Part shown: positions 10,218-22,064 of the stretch, piece by piece
Layout of the letters: each line of letters begins with the position of its first letter
Position numbering within the stretch: position 1 is the first letter of the stretch
DNA from: Conidiobolus incongruus B7586
Taxonomy: Eukaryota; Entomophthoromycota; Entomophthoromycetes; Entomophthorales; Conidiobolaceae
NCBI GenBank assembly: GCA_000697335.1
Contig: JNEM01006228.1
Coordinates: 1 to 33,773 of the forward strand
Reading direction: 5' to 3'
Length of the DNA stretch: 33,773 bases
Program-made: the position numbers and the translations under genes
The notes under the pieces: model-generated
What the model saw: the letters and a program-made list of their open reading frames with translations, nothing else
Told to the model about the DNA's origin: nothing
Databases searched by the model: none

Positions 10218-11898
10218 TTACGTATTAGATTGCGGCGATGGTGAAGGTGTCTTCGAAGGTTTCGTAGATGCCGAAGTAGCACTCTTTTGATCAAATTTGG
10301 CACTATCTTTGTAGCAGTTGACATGATAAATCTAAAACCAAAGTTAATGAACTGAATACCTAGATAAATAATTATTGTGACTTACCACTTCGTCAACCAT
10401 AACAGCATTGTTGTAGACCCAATCCTCCTGCGCATCGCTCCACACGGACTGGAACTTATCTTTACAGATGGGGCAATAGGGATTCTGATGGTTGGGAGGT
10501 ACTAGTACGTGATGCACTTCGTCGTCTTTAACTTCCTCGTCGGCATTGGCGTCAGTGTTGAAGAACAGTGGCACTTGCTGAGAATTCAGTTCGCTTTCCT
10601 TGGATTGGATCCAGTCGCTCTCCGAGTTAAACCAGTTACGGGAGCTCGACTTTTTCGTCTTGTTCTGGCGGTTTTGGCGGAAGTGCCAGTCCAAATGGTC
10701 CTTCTGCTTCGTTTCGATGTCGTCGCTGGGTGGGAATCGAATACCGCATTGACCACATTTGACAGGCATATTGTCATACAGGACCTTGTATGCATTGGGG
10801 CGCGCTGTGAGGATGTCCTTCTGGTTGAGTGTGACAACGACAGTTACAAAGGTGGGAGCAATAGAACTTTGAGTGCTGGAGGCAGAGGGTGTGGGAGTGG
10901 CGTTGGAAGGTATGGGAGATCCTGAATGAAGGCTAGCACTGGGAGGTTGATTAGGCTGTGATGCATGACTACTTTGGGATCTAGCTGAGTTGGGATGTTG
11001 GGGGGATTTATTAGCAGTACCAAGAAGAGTTTGAATTAAGCTAGCGTCCAATTTGGGGAGCGTGGGCAATACGGGAGCTGAGACTGGAGCTGGAGCTGGT
11101 CTAGTTGGATTGGGAGAAGAATAGTGGTGACCATTAATCATAGGTTGTTGAGGAGGTGGACGTTTAACCTGAGGAGGATATCTAGGTTTATTGTGATGTT
11201 GCTATAATAAACAATTAAACATTTGTCAACAGTGTTAATTTTTATTTGGAAACTTACGTTATCATAGTGCATTTGTTGAGGATGTGGAGGCCTCTGATAA
11301 GGGTGAGGATGAGGATGGTGGGGAGGATGACGACGAATATGGCCACCAGGGGATCTGTTAGGAATAAAGTTACCAGGAGGCTGTGAATGGGGAGGAAAAT
11401 GGGGAGGAGGTTGCTGGATATGAGAATCTATGGAGACCAGAAGCTCGAAAGGGAAGAATCCACCTTCCTTCCAGGTTTCGAGAACGCGGAGGAAACGACC
11501 TTTGGTTTGGTGGTCCACCTTATTAAAAGCATCCAAGAAAACTTGAACTAAATTATGGGCGAAGAGAGTAATATACTCGCCACCCACATTTTTGACAATA
11601 GAATCTAAAACATATAAAATAGGTAATTTTTCATGTGGAGGAGCCTAATGAAAATTTAATCAAAAAGTTAAACAAAAGAGAATAATAAGCTTACATCAAA
11701 AATTCTATCTTCAATAGCGGAAACGAAAGTAGGAGCATAAGAAGGGTTTTGTTGGGCTAAAATAGATAGCTCAGTGATCAAAGGCTTAGAATTGATAGTG
11801 AGTTGGCTCAACAAACGGTAAAAACTGTCAACAATTCCATCGGGTCTGGGAGGAAAAGGCATATGGTGAGGTTTCCCTTTATGATATTGAGGCATCAT
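10218..11898 (-). CDS. PCF11: Pcf11-like mRNA cleavage/termination factor, 4 exons
   Basis: Exons on the minus strand: 11695-11898, 11258-11644, 10386-11201 and 10218-10331. All have GT/AG ends and total 506 residues. Pcf11 is part of the cleavage factor (CF IA in yeast) that binds the RNA polymerase II C-terminal tail and couples 3'-end cleavage to termination. The CID domain fills about residues 15-140, with the tail-binding signature LDSIVKN at 81-87 and FLRVLETW nearby. A long Pro/His/Gln-rich, probably disordered, region follows (about 145-310). The C-terminal half has two zinc fingers: Cys 346, Cys 349, His 366, His 370, then Cys 440, Cys 443, His 472, Cys 475. The Pcf11 motif RNWFNSESDWI lies between them, in the region known to contact Clp1. 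The last finger is split by intron 3. Two adjacent ATGs open the frame; I chose the first. It is shorter than yeast Pcf11 (626). The second half is notably GC-richer than the surroundings. Confidence 0.95.
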
Positions 11899-14370
11899 AT
11901 TTGTTACAGTAATGAATTATGTATATACACTTAAGGTTGATAGTAAGTCGTTGTAAAACAAATTAATATTTATTGGGTTGGTGGTCAAATAAATATTAAT
12001 AAATAGTAGACAGGTTCAGTTGAGTTGTTAATAGGAATATTTTAAATAATTAATTTTGTTAATTGAATTAGTTTTTTTTATAAATTATATTATCTATTTT
12101 TTAATTATGTGAAATGTGATAAAAACAGATTGATTAGCAAAAGAATCTCAAGAAGTAGGGGAGAATTTTAGAGAGCTAAATCAATTCAATTAAATAAATG
12201 GTAATGACAAGGTTAAAAGTTTAAAGATTTGGAAGAATAATTTAAATATTATATTATACAAAGGTGCTGTGAGTTAGTTGTGGTGGTGTTTTAGCTTAAA
12301 CCAGATAAATCGATTGGTAAGTTCCAACTGGGTTTTCGAACCGTCAATCAAATAAGAGCTAAAATATATTAAACTTACTTTTATTTAATGTGGCCAAAAA
12401 GGTATACCGCGTGGAATCAATATAGAATACCGTTAACTGTTTTACACGAAATGTAAAGATTTTTTTATGTTCGTAAGACTGAGTAAGAGAGAAACATTGT
12501 GGTTTTTGAGTATGGATTCTGGGGTATATCTAACTAATTTTACCTAATTAACATCTTGATTTTGATTGGCCAAAGGGATTACCAATTTTATTACACTTTA
12601 TCCAATGATACATAATGGTGATTTAATTTTATAGAAATTCGTCATGATCATTTGCTAATTTGGATTTTTCATTTTCACCATCCAATTAAAATAATGAATC
12701 TTTACTTTTTCATCACAAGTCATTTTAAAATAATTATCTGTTGCATCATATTGCAATTAATTAATAGAATATACTTTAATGAATATTCAATATACCCATT
12801 AAATTTATAGAATATCATTTATGTGTTTTTTAATTAATCCATATTTAAAATCAATTCAAATTAATTAAACATAATTCGACAAAAAATTACTTAATTACAG
12901 TAATTTAAGTATCATATAATGTAAATTTGATCATCCCAACTTTTGTTTCAAAAAAATTCCAGGGTATATATTTGCAAGTTTGCATAATATTGAGCCCTAA
13001 TTAATATTTATTCATAGTAAACAACTATAATGCGACCGTATTAAAAGATAAGATATAATTTTATTTTTTAATAATTAATTTAAAAATTTTTAGATTTGAA
13101 TCAGATATTCAAGGATCAATATTTAAAATGATTAAACATATAATTTGAATTTTTATAATGGTTCAAAATTACTCTCAAGATCTTTTGATATTGACATTAC
13201 CAAAAATATTAATAAACACCAAATATCATTTATAACAATTGTCCAAGTGAATTAATATTCATTGAAAAAGCAAGTATAATCGGTATATAAATAACATTTT
13301 TAAGATTGCTATTAATTTCAAATTCGGAATATTATTGGAACTTGGAAAAAATTTCATGTAGTTCATAATATCAATTAATAAACATATTATATAAAGATAA
13401 AATATATGTAATTCTATTATTGGAGCACTTGCTAATTTATAATATTTCTCAATTTGATTTGATTTGACTAAATTTTGTATTAGATATTTCATTATTAATC
13501 AAAATGAACAATTCTCATATTCGCTGATGATTAAATATAATATTCCAATCTAAATACTGTTACTCATTTCATTACTTTTTGAAATGGTTACAGGGTATTA
13601 TACATCTTTAATGAATTAATAATTATGTATTTAATTATATTGGTCGATTAGTACAAATTCATTCAATTCAATCTAAAAAAATTTTCAATTCACATTTAAA
13701 TTTTATTACATTATCCATTCATCAAATCATAAAGTGTAATTTTTAAAAAGTGCTTTACTCTAAAATGTCACGTATATTCTTTTAAATAAACTTTTAATAT
13801 CTCATAGTTCTTTAATACTGTAATATCAATATATCACTATAAATTTTGTTATCTCAGGATAAATTGATAGAGCTGAATAATGATTAAATTCTGATGTTTA
13901 TGTTATAAATTTATATTTACAGCATGATCCAATAATATTTTCATACTTTACATATTTTTTTAAAAAATTATAAATCATAAAAATTATTGAAAATGTCTAG
14001 AATTTAAAATTCAATTTATTTATTTATATTAATTATATACTTGTATTTAATAATTGTAATATTTTGTTTCCTTAGTTTTTGTATGCTAAGTCTCTTATTT
14101 AATTGAAATTATTAACAATATCTAGCTTTACATAATGTATATATGTTAAATTATAATTGAATTATATGTTCAGTTTAATTTAGAAATTACCAATTATAAT
14201 ATATTTAATTACACAACTGCAAAACAATGATCACATTAAAGGGCGAACTGCAAATTGTTGACTTTTACAGACTAGAATTCTTTGTTAAATTTAGTTAATA
14301 GGAATTTTTTTTTTGCAAGAATTATCATACACTCGAAATTAAAGAATGATTACAAATTTTATTTTTGATA
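11899..14370. other. Intergenic DNA between PCF11 and protease A
   Basis: About 2.5 kb without a supportable protein gene. The first 650 bases, upstream of PCF11, are less AT-rich and contain the nested hairpin listed at 12286-12367, plus a 6-bp hairpin (TTTACA/TGTAAA at 12441-12457) followed by a run of T. The rest is AT-rich. A 77-codon stretch at 13259-13492 (minus) has no recognisable similarity and starts and ends in AT-rich DNA. Confidence 0.6.
12286..12367. ncRNA. Candidate structured RNA (nested hairpin)
   Basis: Three stems nest inside each other. The outer one is TTTTAGCT at 12289-12296 with AGCTAAAA at 12357-12364, extendable by three pairs including two G-U. The middle one is GATTG at 12312-12316 with CAATC at 12345-12349. 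The inner one is GGTT/AACC closing a TTCG tetraloop at 12331-12342. On the plus strand the internal loop between outer and middle stem, and an ATATTA one base after the outer stem, resemble half of an H/ACA snoRNA. The matching second hairpin and ACA tail are not convincing. It could equally be a chance fold or a promoter/5' leader structure of PCF11. The strand is undecided. Confidence 0.28.
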
Positions 14371-17007
14371 TTAGTGTTGAAATTGTAAATTAATTATTTT
14401 ATCAAGATTTAAATGATGCTTGGTATTCACTTCCAACATTCCTAATTGACGACTGTGTAAAGTAGTCCATTTAGGCAGATGATCCAAGAGTGATTTCAAT
14501 TCGATGTTTCGGTCGAGATAGCATCTAGCAGTTAAGTAAAATTCTGTAGAATTGCTAGCTTTATCAGTGTATTGGAACTTCAACTTCCATGAGCGTTGAT
14601 TATCATTTCTGATAAGTTGAATATCACCAAGGGTCAGATCCAGCATTAAGGGGTCAATTATTGGGACATATTTGGAGGTTACATGCGAGACAAGGAGGTA
14701 ATCAACGGATTGGTGGAATTTGAGGAGACATACTTTGGATTCTGGCGCGTTAAATTCAATTTCAAGTTGGTGAATACTTTTGTTCACTCTCATATAGTTT
14801 AATATTTCAGGGCGATAGTTTTGATAGTCAGGTAATTGGGGGAGTTTGCCGTCTAAATAAACTGTATCAAAAATCTTTTGACCATTCTGAACATTCCGAT
14901 CTATTCTGAATGGAGCTCGTTGCAAGGAATCAACAATTAAGTCCGTTTTACTAGAAATATCCAATTTCACTATGGAGGTTGTAGCATTCAACGTGACTGG
15001 GTCTAAATACACTATGTGGTTAAAATAAATAGGGAGAGGAGATGTTTCAGAATAAGGAAATCGGGTCAATAAGATGGGCCAGATAATAATAAACACAGCA
15101 GTCGCTAATAGGAAGATAAGTAGTATATTTCGCGTTGCTAACAAATTGGGACCTAATGGTAAACAAGCCAAGGTTGTAAACAACACACAAATGATGTAAG
15201 GTAAATATGGCGAAGTACCAGTGGGCGCACCCTGATGAATTGCTAACACTAGTGGGAGTCCAAGACCAAAGACTACAATGGCACCGAAAAAGAAATTTGC
15301 AATAAAACTAGCGGTCAGTTGAACAAGATGCCAAATGGTATTGGGTTTCCACTTAATACAAGTACTTGATAATGATTCTTTATTGAGAAAATTAATATAT
15401 GGATTAAATATCAAATAGATCACAAATCCAACAAATAAACACCAAGCTTGAATCACAATAAAGGATAGCAAAGACAATCCCAATATATGGGCTATCAATT
15501 GCATAAAGAGTAAGATATTATACAAGAATAAAGTACCTAACCAGCTCAAAATCTGTAAATTATCTAAAGAATAAGACTCATTCCATTTGGTCCAAATCAA
15601 AAGAGATAATAACTGACACCAAGCACTCAATATTATAAATATCAGAAACACGAAATTTGGCCAAGTATGAACGACTGTTGGATTCCAAACGAGAGTTAAT
15701 TTCAAAATAATAAAGCCAAATAGACAAGTTAGTAACATCGCTACAATGATAGATATAAATCCTTTGAGTATAGAGAGGAAGAAACATTGGATGGAAAAGA
15801 ATGCTGTGGAATTAGAGAATTTGTAGTAATAGAACACAGCTAAAGAGATTTCGAGAACATAAAATATTCCTATTAATATATAGCAGGTGGTAAAGTTAAA
15901 TACAACAGTGGAAGGCTGTAATATATCGAAGTAGATAGGTTGATCAAATTGTCTAGAAAGCTTTTGACCGATATTTTGAACAGCTTGATAAGCAAAAGAA
16001 CCCATATGGTGAATGGTAGCGAGAGGAGTATGATAGAAATTATCTTTGACGGTATGATAAAATGCTCGATTACGATAAACAGCAATATCAACACCTGGGA
16101 TTTTCAAATCCTTGGTATAGATTTGATAATCTGTAGAACTTGACAACAATTTCATGGAGAATAAATCGTTGCCGAGGACATTAGCGTGATGGGATGATCC
16201 TCTAGTTAAAGCATTAGCGAGTGCAGTATTAGATGATTGAAATAATAGAGCTTTTCCACCTACACCTGAAGCCTCAAGGTTAATGAATGCATCAGTATCA
16301 TTATACCAGGGATGAGATTTATAGGCTCTAGAACCCAATAAACCCATTTCTTCACCATTGTTGAAGTTCACCAATACATCATGACCAATCGTTGGCGATT
16401 CGATCAATGCTTCCAAAATTTCCAAGGCGACAGAAACAGCGATGCCAGCATCGGACGCACCATGGCTCAAAGGATTAGAATCGTAATGAGTACTGATCAA
16501 TATAGCCCTTCCACTGGAATTAATACCTTTGAATCGTACTACTAAGTTTGATGCTAGAAAATAAGTGCCGAAACCGTTTTCTTTGTTTTGAACACCTTTA
16601 GGATGAAATACGACAGCTTCAGTAAAGTTGTCGTAAACAAAAGAAATTAAATTACTTTTGGATTGTAGCAATTTCACTTGCTCAAATAAATAGGCTAACA
16701 CTTTGTCATTATTAGCACTGTTCACTTCATGTGGTGCCATAGATATTGTTTTCAAATGTTTTTGAGCTCGAACCGCATTAAATCCCTGTTTTGGATTGTA
16801 AATATCACTTGTAGGTGGCAAGTTAGGAGGATCTAAAGAGTTTTTCGCTAATATAAAAGCAATAAATATGAATAAAACAACAATTATGGAATAGATCCAA
16901 CTGATTAATTGATCTTTGAAAGTCGATACCTTGGAACTTGAGTCAAGTGAACCTTGAATACTCTCTTCCAATTGAGTAGAATTATAATTACGTTTCCTTC
17001 TTATCAT
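14371..17007 (-). CDS. M28-family membrane metalloprotease (Pff1/ERMP1 type), copy A
   Basis: Single-exon gene of 878 residues. The start is the ATG at 17007 (MIRRKRNYN), which lines up with the start of copy B; the frame stays open 27 bases further up but only from a TTG. The fold is that of the fungal vacuolar-membrane protease Pff1 and animal ERMP1. It has one N-terminal membrane helix (about 34-53), then the M28 aminopeptidase-like domain facing the lumen, then about eight more helices (370-670), and a soluble C-terminal lumenal domain. The metal site is complete: His 174 (THYDS), Asp 186 (ASDAG), catalytic Glu 219 and ligand Glu 220 (NGEEMG), Glu 245 (NLEASG) and His 318 (FYHT). The natural substrate of this family is poorly known. 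Bases 16042-16380 are almost identical to copy B, while the flanks are far more diverged. Copy B is 10 kb away on the opposite strand. Confidence 0.92.
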   Translation of the reverse strand: MIRRKRNYNSTQLEESIQGSLDSSSKVSTFKDQLISWIYSIIVVLFIFIAFILAKNSLDPPNLPPTSDIYNPKQGFNAVRAQKHLKTISMAPHEVNSANNDKVLAYLFEQVKLLQSKSNLISFVYDNFTEAVVFHPKGVQNKENGFGTYFLASNLVVRFKGINSSGRAILISTHYDSNPLSHGASDAGIAVSVALEILEALIESPTIGHDVLVNFNNGEEMGLLGSRAYKSHPWYNDTDAFINLEASGVGGKALLFQSSNTALANALTRGSSHHANVLGNDLFSMKLLSSSTDYQIYTKDLKIPGVDIAVYRNRAFYHTVKDNFYHTPLATIHHMGSFAYQAVQNIGQKLSRQFDQPIYFDILQPSTVVFNFTTCYILIGIFYVLEISLAVFYYYKFSNSTAFFSIQCFFLSILKGFISIIVAMLLTCLFGFIILKLTLVWNPTVVHTWPNFVFLIFIILSAWCQLLSLLIWTKWNESYSLDNLQILSWLGTLFLYNILLFMQLIAHILGLSLLSFIVIQAWCLFVGFVIYLIFNPYINFLNKESLSSTCIKWKPNTIWHLVQLTASFIANFFFGAIVVFGLGLPLVLAIHQGAPTGTSPYLPYIICVLFTTLACLPLGPNLLATRNILLIFLLATAVFIIIWPILLTRFPYSETSPLPIYFNHIVYLDPVTLNATTSIVKLDISSKTDLIVDSLQRAPFRIDRNVQNGQKIFDTVYLDGKLPQLPDYQNYRPEILNYMRVNKSIHQLEIEFNAPESKVCLLKFHQSVDYLLVSHVTSKYVPIIDPLMLDLTLGDIQLIRNDNQRSWKLKFQYTDKASNSTEFYLTARCYLDRNIELKSLLDHLPKWTTLHSRQLGMLEVNTKHHLNLDKIINLQFQH

Positions 17008-18709
17008 ATTTGGAATTTGAAAATAAATTGGCAATGAAATGTATAGATGTTTGAATTTATATATTGATTAATTCAATTCATCATAATCATTAATTTTGCC
17101 AAATAATTTTAAATCAATTTCCCTTTATTCAAATATTTTATCAATTGCTTCAAACCTGAATAAAGATATTTTCATTCTTATTAGCCTGTATTAGATATAT
17201 TAATTTTAGAGTAATTAGAATTCAAATAAAGGATTAATAAAATCTATTTAGCTAATGTGTATATTATATATTTTCCAACCTATTTGCTTTAAAATATATA
17301 ATTAATCCTTCCATTATTGATATTAAATTTTATCCAAAAAGCATTTTTCAATGAAATTTAGAATTTCTAACAATAAAAATAAAAGCTAAAAATTCTAATT
17401 GGAACATTTCAAAAGGGAGAAAACTTTAATATCTTGTTTTCTTTATTGATATTTTATATTTGACGTAATATGTAAACTACACTTGGAAGGCATTATGTAA
17501 ATATCTCAGTATAATGATACTAACCCTTCCATGACCGACTAATTTTTCCTAATCTTTATTGGAGATATATTGATTCAATTTCCCTGATGGATAAATCTTT
17601 ATGTTGAAAGTATTTGACATTTATTTCATCTTAAAAAATAATTATTTTTTATATGAGTTCATTTTGTAAATATATAAAATATAATGATGATGCCGAGCCA
17701 TGTAATAATTTATTGAACTTCATTTCCCTAAAAAGATATTACTCATTTAATACTATGAGAGTATTGAAGATTACAGGACACTTATTATTAAACAGATATT
17801 ATTTTTTAAGTAATACAATAACAAATTCCAAACTCATTTTAAGATTGAAAAATTAATTTTGTTGTCATTATATTCCTAGAGTTTACTGTCCAACTTTATT
17901 TTAATGAATATTTATATCAAGTTTATCCAAACCTAATTTCAATATTTTTAAACTTATGCTTAAAAATTATATATATTAAATCATATATATAATAAAATAT
18001 TACCTGAACAATTCACTAAAATCTGCTAAATTATCTATAACTCTTAATAGTTATTCTTTAAAAAACATTTTACTTGCATATTCTTTGCAACAATTTCAAT
18101 TAAATATATAAACAAAATATAAATTATCAAATAGTTTCATATATTTGATATTTTTATAATAATATATAATAAAAGATATATATCTTATACTAATCATACA
18201 TATTTTTATAAATTATCATATTTTTTAAATTATTAGCTTCATAAATAATAATAATAATAATATATTTAATTACAAATGATAAATTTTTAATACACAAATT
18301 AATTAACTATACACAGCGATATTGTTATAAGAATATCTATAATATTTCTAAATTTTTATTTTTTCAACATTACAAGAAGCCAATATTAATTTTTTTTTAA
18401 TTTTTTAACTATTTATTAATCAAGAGCTTTAGTTTACTTTAAGATATTATAATATACTCGGGTTGAATTTTTTTTGATAATTAATTTTATAATATAATAA
18501 TTTTATTCTAGTATATTTTTGATTATAATTAATATCTTAAATTTTAATAATTAATTTTAAAAAATGTATTTCATTTGATTAAATAATCCTAAAATTTCAA
18601 TATAAAGATGTTTAATTTATAAAATTTTTCAATTATTAGTATTATGTATAGTGACCTTTAATATATTTTAAACTTAATCATTAGTAGCTACCTCAATTAT
18701 TGACTATAT

Positions 18710-18733
18710 GATCTTTTGATCTTTTGATCTTTT
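18710..18733. repeat. Tandem 8-mer, three copies
   Basis: GATCTTTT repeated three times without change. It is unlike the TA and TAA microsatellites around it. Confidence 0.9.
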
Positions 18734-19851
18734 AAGTCAATGTAGATTAATACTCGGAATCAAATTATTACTTACTAATAAAAGTCATGATTTGTTAATT
18801 TTTTCAAGGCTTTATTAATATATCCAAGTAACGTGTAAGTGATAAATACAAACTTGCCCTATAAAAGGAAATACTAAACAGAAATTTTAAGGGCTTTATA
18901 TCGAATATATTCAATATATGTTAAAAATCATATTTATTACTTTCAACGAATTTTAAGAATTTAACCGCTGCAAATGGGATATAATCTTCAATAAGTAAAA
19001 ATAATAATATAATAGGTGAATCTAATATATTGATCTATAGGTATATTTATGAATTAATAAAACAACCTCACTTGATATAATTTAAAAATGATTTAATTAT
19101 ACTCACCACTTATTTTGATACATTACTTTACAACACCCAAATAAATTATTATTTATAAGATTCACATTCAAATTAATGTCAACTATAAATCATTGGAATA
19201 TCACATTAGTAAAGCGCTAATAATATCCTAAAATTAAGGTAAATACAAAATTCCTTTTTACAAATATTTATTATAAGCTCAAAGCTAGTATTACTTGGCT
19301 ATTAGGAATATGTTATCAAAAAGAAATATTATTTTTATATTAATTTTTAACTTTGAGAAATCTTCAATATTAAAATAATGTTTTTATTATTTGAGTGTAA
19401 TAAATATATATATATATACTTTTTTAATTTACTTAAAATTACTCAATAACTAATTAAAAAATATAATTATATATTAATATTTATCCTCATTTATTCTATA
19501 TATATTAATATAGTAATATAATAAGATTTTGAGATAAAATGAATCCTAATTTATATATATATTAAATTTAAATTATTATTTCAAAAAAACCTATAGGATA
19601 ATATAATAAAAAATATTTTTGAATTATTTGAATTAAAGTACTATATATATAATTAAACCTGAATAAAAATTAGCAAATTTTCCTTATAATGATTTATATT
19701 TGATATTATAATTAAATAATAAAATAATAGAATTATATCTTGATATAAAATCATTTATATTAAAACTTAAAATTAAAAAATACTTCAATAATAAAAAAAT
19801 TTATTTTTATAATTTATAATATTTAATACTATTTGATTTAAGTTTATAAAT

Positions 19852-19880
19852 ATTATATATATATATATATTATATATATT
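19852..19880. repeat. (TA)n microsatellite
   Basis: Nearly continuous TA run. Others are at 19404-19418 and 20772-20789. Confidence 0.85.
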
Positions 19881-21140
19881 TTAATTAAAATTTAATAATA
19901 TTACGTATTTTTGATAATTTATCACTGGTATTTAATATTTTGTTATATATTAGCTATATATATTAATTTTTATATTCAAGTATATTTCCTAGTTTTTTTT
20001 TTAATTTTAATATATAATTTTGTAAAAAACTTGACACTTATAAATTTTTGAATAATAGAAAAAAGAATTAATATTAAATACCAAGATAATTTAATATAAA
20101 TATATTATAAAAAACTTTGATCATTTCCATTGAATTATTTTTTTGTATTTTTAAAGCTATAAAGGAAAAAGCTTGGGTAAAATATTATTGTTTATATTTC
20201 ATTTAGGGATATATAAACTCAATATATATCAAATTACTTTAGATAAAACTTTGCTATTATATAGACCTTGGTATATATGAATAACCCCTAATATTATAGT
20301 TTTATTATCAAATTATAAAATGGAATTATTTTATATATAAATAAGGATTAAACTCCTTTATAAAATTTAAAGAGGTTTTTATAATTTCTTTTATAATAAT
20401 CTTTTAAACTAATAAAGATTCAAATTATAATATATTATATATCATATTTAATATATTATCTTATAAAATCTGATAATTAATAATTAATATTTCTGTTTAA
20501 AATATACCAAAATTTAATATAAATTATAAAACTTTAAAAAAAAATACATAGAAATAGAATTTAAAAATTAAATATTATATGATTCAATTAATTATATTAA
20601 TATAAAATTAATAAAAATATAAATATTTAAAATATTTTTTTTTAATTTTTATTAATTTATTATTTTGAAATAAAAAATAAAAAAAGGAATTAATATTAAA
20701 TATTTATATTTATAAAAATTATCAAAAGATATTAAAAAGTTATATTATTTTTTTTATTCAAATATATTTAAATATATATATATATATATCAAATATTTAA
20801 ATAAAGTAGATAATAATAGATAAATTATTTATTAGAACAAATTCACTATACCCTTTCAATTTGTTATATTATAAATGGATACAGCTATTATCAAATATCT
20901 TTGATTCAAGGGAAATTAATTTTGGATCACAATGGAATAAAAATATTTTCATTATTATAAACTAGATTGATAGATTTATATATATAATAATTAAGAATTA
21001 ATTAAATTTATATTAAATTAATTTAATCTATTTTATATTTCATAAATTGAATAAATATATATTATTTTTTGATATATATAATATAATTAATTTAGTTTAT
21101 TAATTTAAATAAATGGAATTATATAAACAAATTTAAAAAG

Positions 21141-22064
21141 TTAGAAATCATCGGCCTGCCTACGAAGATCCATTGTGACTTCGTTATTAGCAGCTTCTCC
21201 TCTTCCATAATACATGTTTGAAATTTGAAGCTTTGCAATTTTAATAGAATCCCAAAGAGCTGGATCAATTGAAAAAGCAAGTAAAGTGAACATACCATTC
21301 GTTCCTGTGATAATGCTATTAGCTACGTAGAGATTGCTAGGGGGCAATGGAGAAAATACATACCAATACTGGAGGACGATTTCGACAGATAAAGTGATAA
21401 CTGTAGCAAGAGGGTATAAAAATGATCTCTTAGCTCTTTTAGTTCGGTTAAGTCTGAAAGCGGTTTGATTCGATTCTCCTTTGATTTTCTGACTAGTATA
21501 AGTATTAATCCAATGAGACATCGATTTATGACCTGCATAAGTAACATATACTCCTGATACAACTGCGATTAAAGTGAAGCCTCCAGAAATTCCGAAAGCA
21601 ATTCTATTGTGTAGCCATATGTCTGATCCTGGATTGCAAACTCTTTGTCCCTTAGGACCATGATAAAAGCCCAGGAAATAACAGATGACCATTAATACTC
21701 CAATTCCTAACAATACACCAAACCAAATCAAAAGCTCATATTTAAAAGTAGCTTTCTTTAATTGGACAATTGCACGATATAAATGGTAGCAAATTGCAAT
21801 ATTAGTGAAAACATATAACAAGCGGCCAAAGATACTAAAAACAATAATAGCTTCACAACGATTCAGTCTAACTAAGTCAGAACTTCCAATAGCGAGGAAT
21901 GCACCCAAGTGAGAGATCACATCGGAAATCGCAATACCAACGATCAGCCTTACAGTTACTCTGTTAACATGCTTCAAATCGATACAAGCAAGAATGAACA
22001 GGGTGAGGAGTACAATGGAAGCACAAGCAATCCCAATCAAATGTAAATACTGAGGAAGGAGCAT
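21141..22064 (-). CDS. Seven-helix G-protein-coupled receptor-like protein, copy A
   Basis: Single exon, 307 residues, from the ATG at 22064 (MLLPQYLHLIG); the extra upstream codon in frame is TTG. Seven hydrophobic segments fit a GPCR with a very short outside N-terminus. Features visible: VNRVTVRLIVGIAISD in helix 2; Cys 70 before helix 3 and Cys 143 in the second outer loop (VCNPGSD), a likely disulfide; FGRLLYVFTNIAICYHLYRA in helix 3; a basic third inner loop with LNRTKRAKRS before helix 6; and NGMFTLLAFSIDPALWDS at the end of helix 7. The pattern recalls the fungal Git3/cAMP-receptor-like and family-A-like receptors rather than pheromone receptors or opsins (no retinal-binding Lys in helix 7). 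The ligand is unknown. The tail is short and acidic (RRQADDF). It is paralogous to receptor B, but without B's intron. Confidence 0.85.
   Translation of the reverse strand: MLLPQYLHLIGIACASIVLLTLFILACIDLKHVNRVTVRLIVGIAISDVISHLGAFLAIGSSDLVRLNRCEAIIVFSIFGRLLYVFTNIAICYHLYRAIVQLKKATFKYELLIWFGVLLGIGVLMVICYFLGFYHGPKGQRVCNPGSDIWLHNRIAFGISGGFTLIAVVSGVYVTYAGHKSMSHWINTYTSQKIKGESNQTAFRLNRTKRAKRSFLYPLATVITLSVEIVLQYWYVFSPLPPSNLYVANSIITGTNGMFTLLAFSIDPALWDSIKIAKLQISNMYYGRGEAANNEVTMDLRRQADDF

Larger units (their letters stand above)
17008..21140. other. 4.1-kb gene-free, extremely AT-rich region
   Basis: The longest gene-free stretch of the window, lying between protease A (5' side) and receptor A (3' side). 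Poly-A, poly-T and TA runs dominate from about 18,100 onwards. A 67-codon stretch at 17653-17856 has no recognisable domain. I saw no transposon ends or RNA genes. It contains the protease A promoter and several microsatellites. Confidence 0.7.

Noticed and set aside
10509-10925. 138-codon open frame on the plus strand opposite PCF11
   Set aside because: It lies entirely antisense to the zinc-finger exon of PCF11, which is supported by clear motifs. The GC-rich composition explains the open frame.
12286-12367. A tRNA gene, suggested by GGTTCGAA on the minus strand
   Set aside because: The T-stem does not pair around it, no acceptor or anticodon stem forms, and the B-box consensus fails at two positions. 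The sequence is better explained by a GGTT-TTCG-AACC hairpin.
13259-13492. 77-codon open stretch, minus strand
   Set aside because: No similarity, no domain, AT-rich composition and no splice-linked continuation.
17008-17034. N-terminal extension of protease A by nine residues
   Set aside because: The extension has only a TTG as possible start; the ATG at 17007 aligns with the start of copy B.
17653-17856. 67-codon open stretch, plus strand
   Set aside because: Isolated in AT-rich intergenic DNA; no domain, no signal sequence and no neighbouring exon that would extend it.
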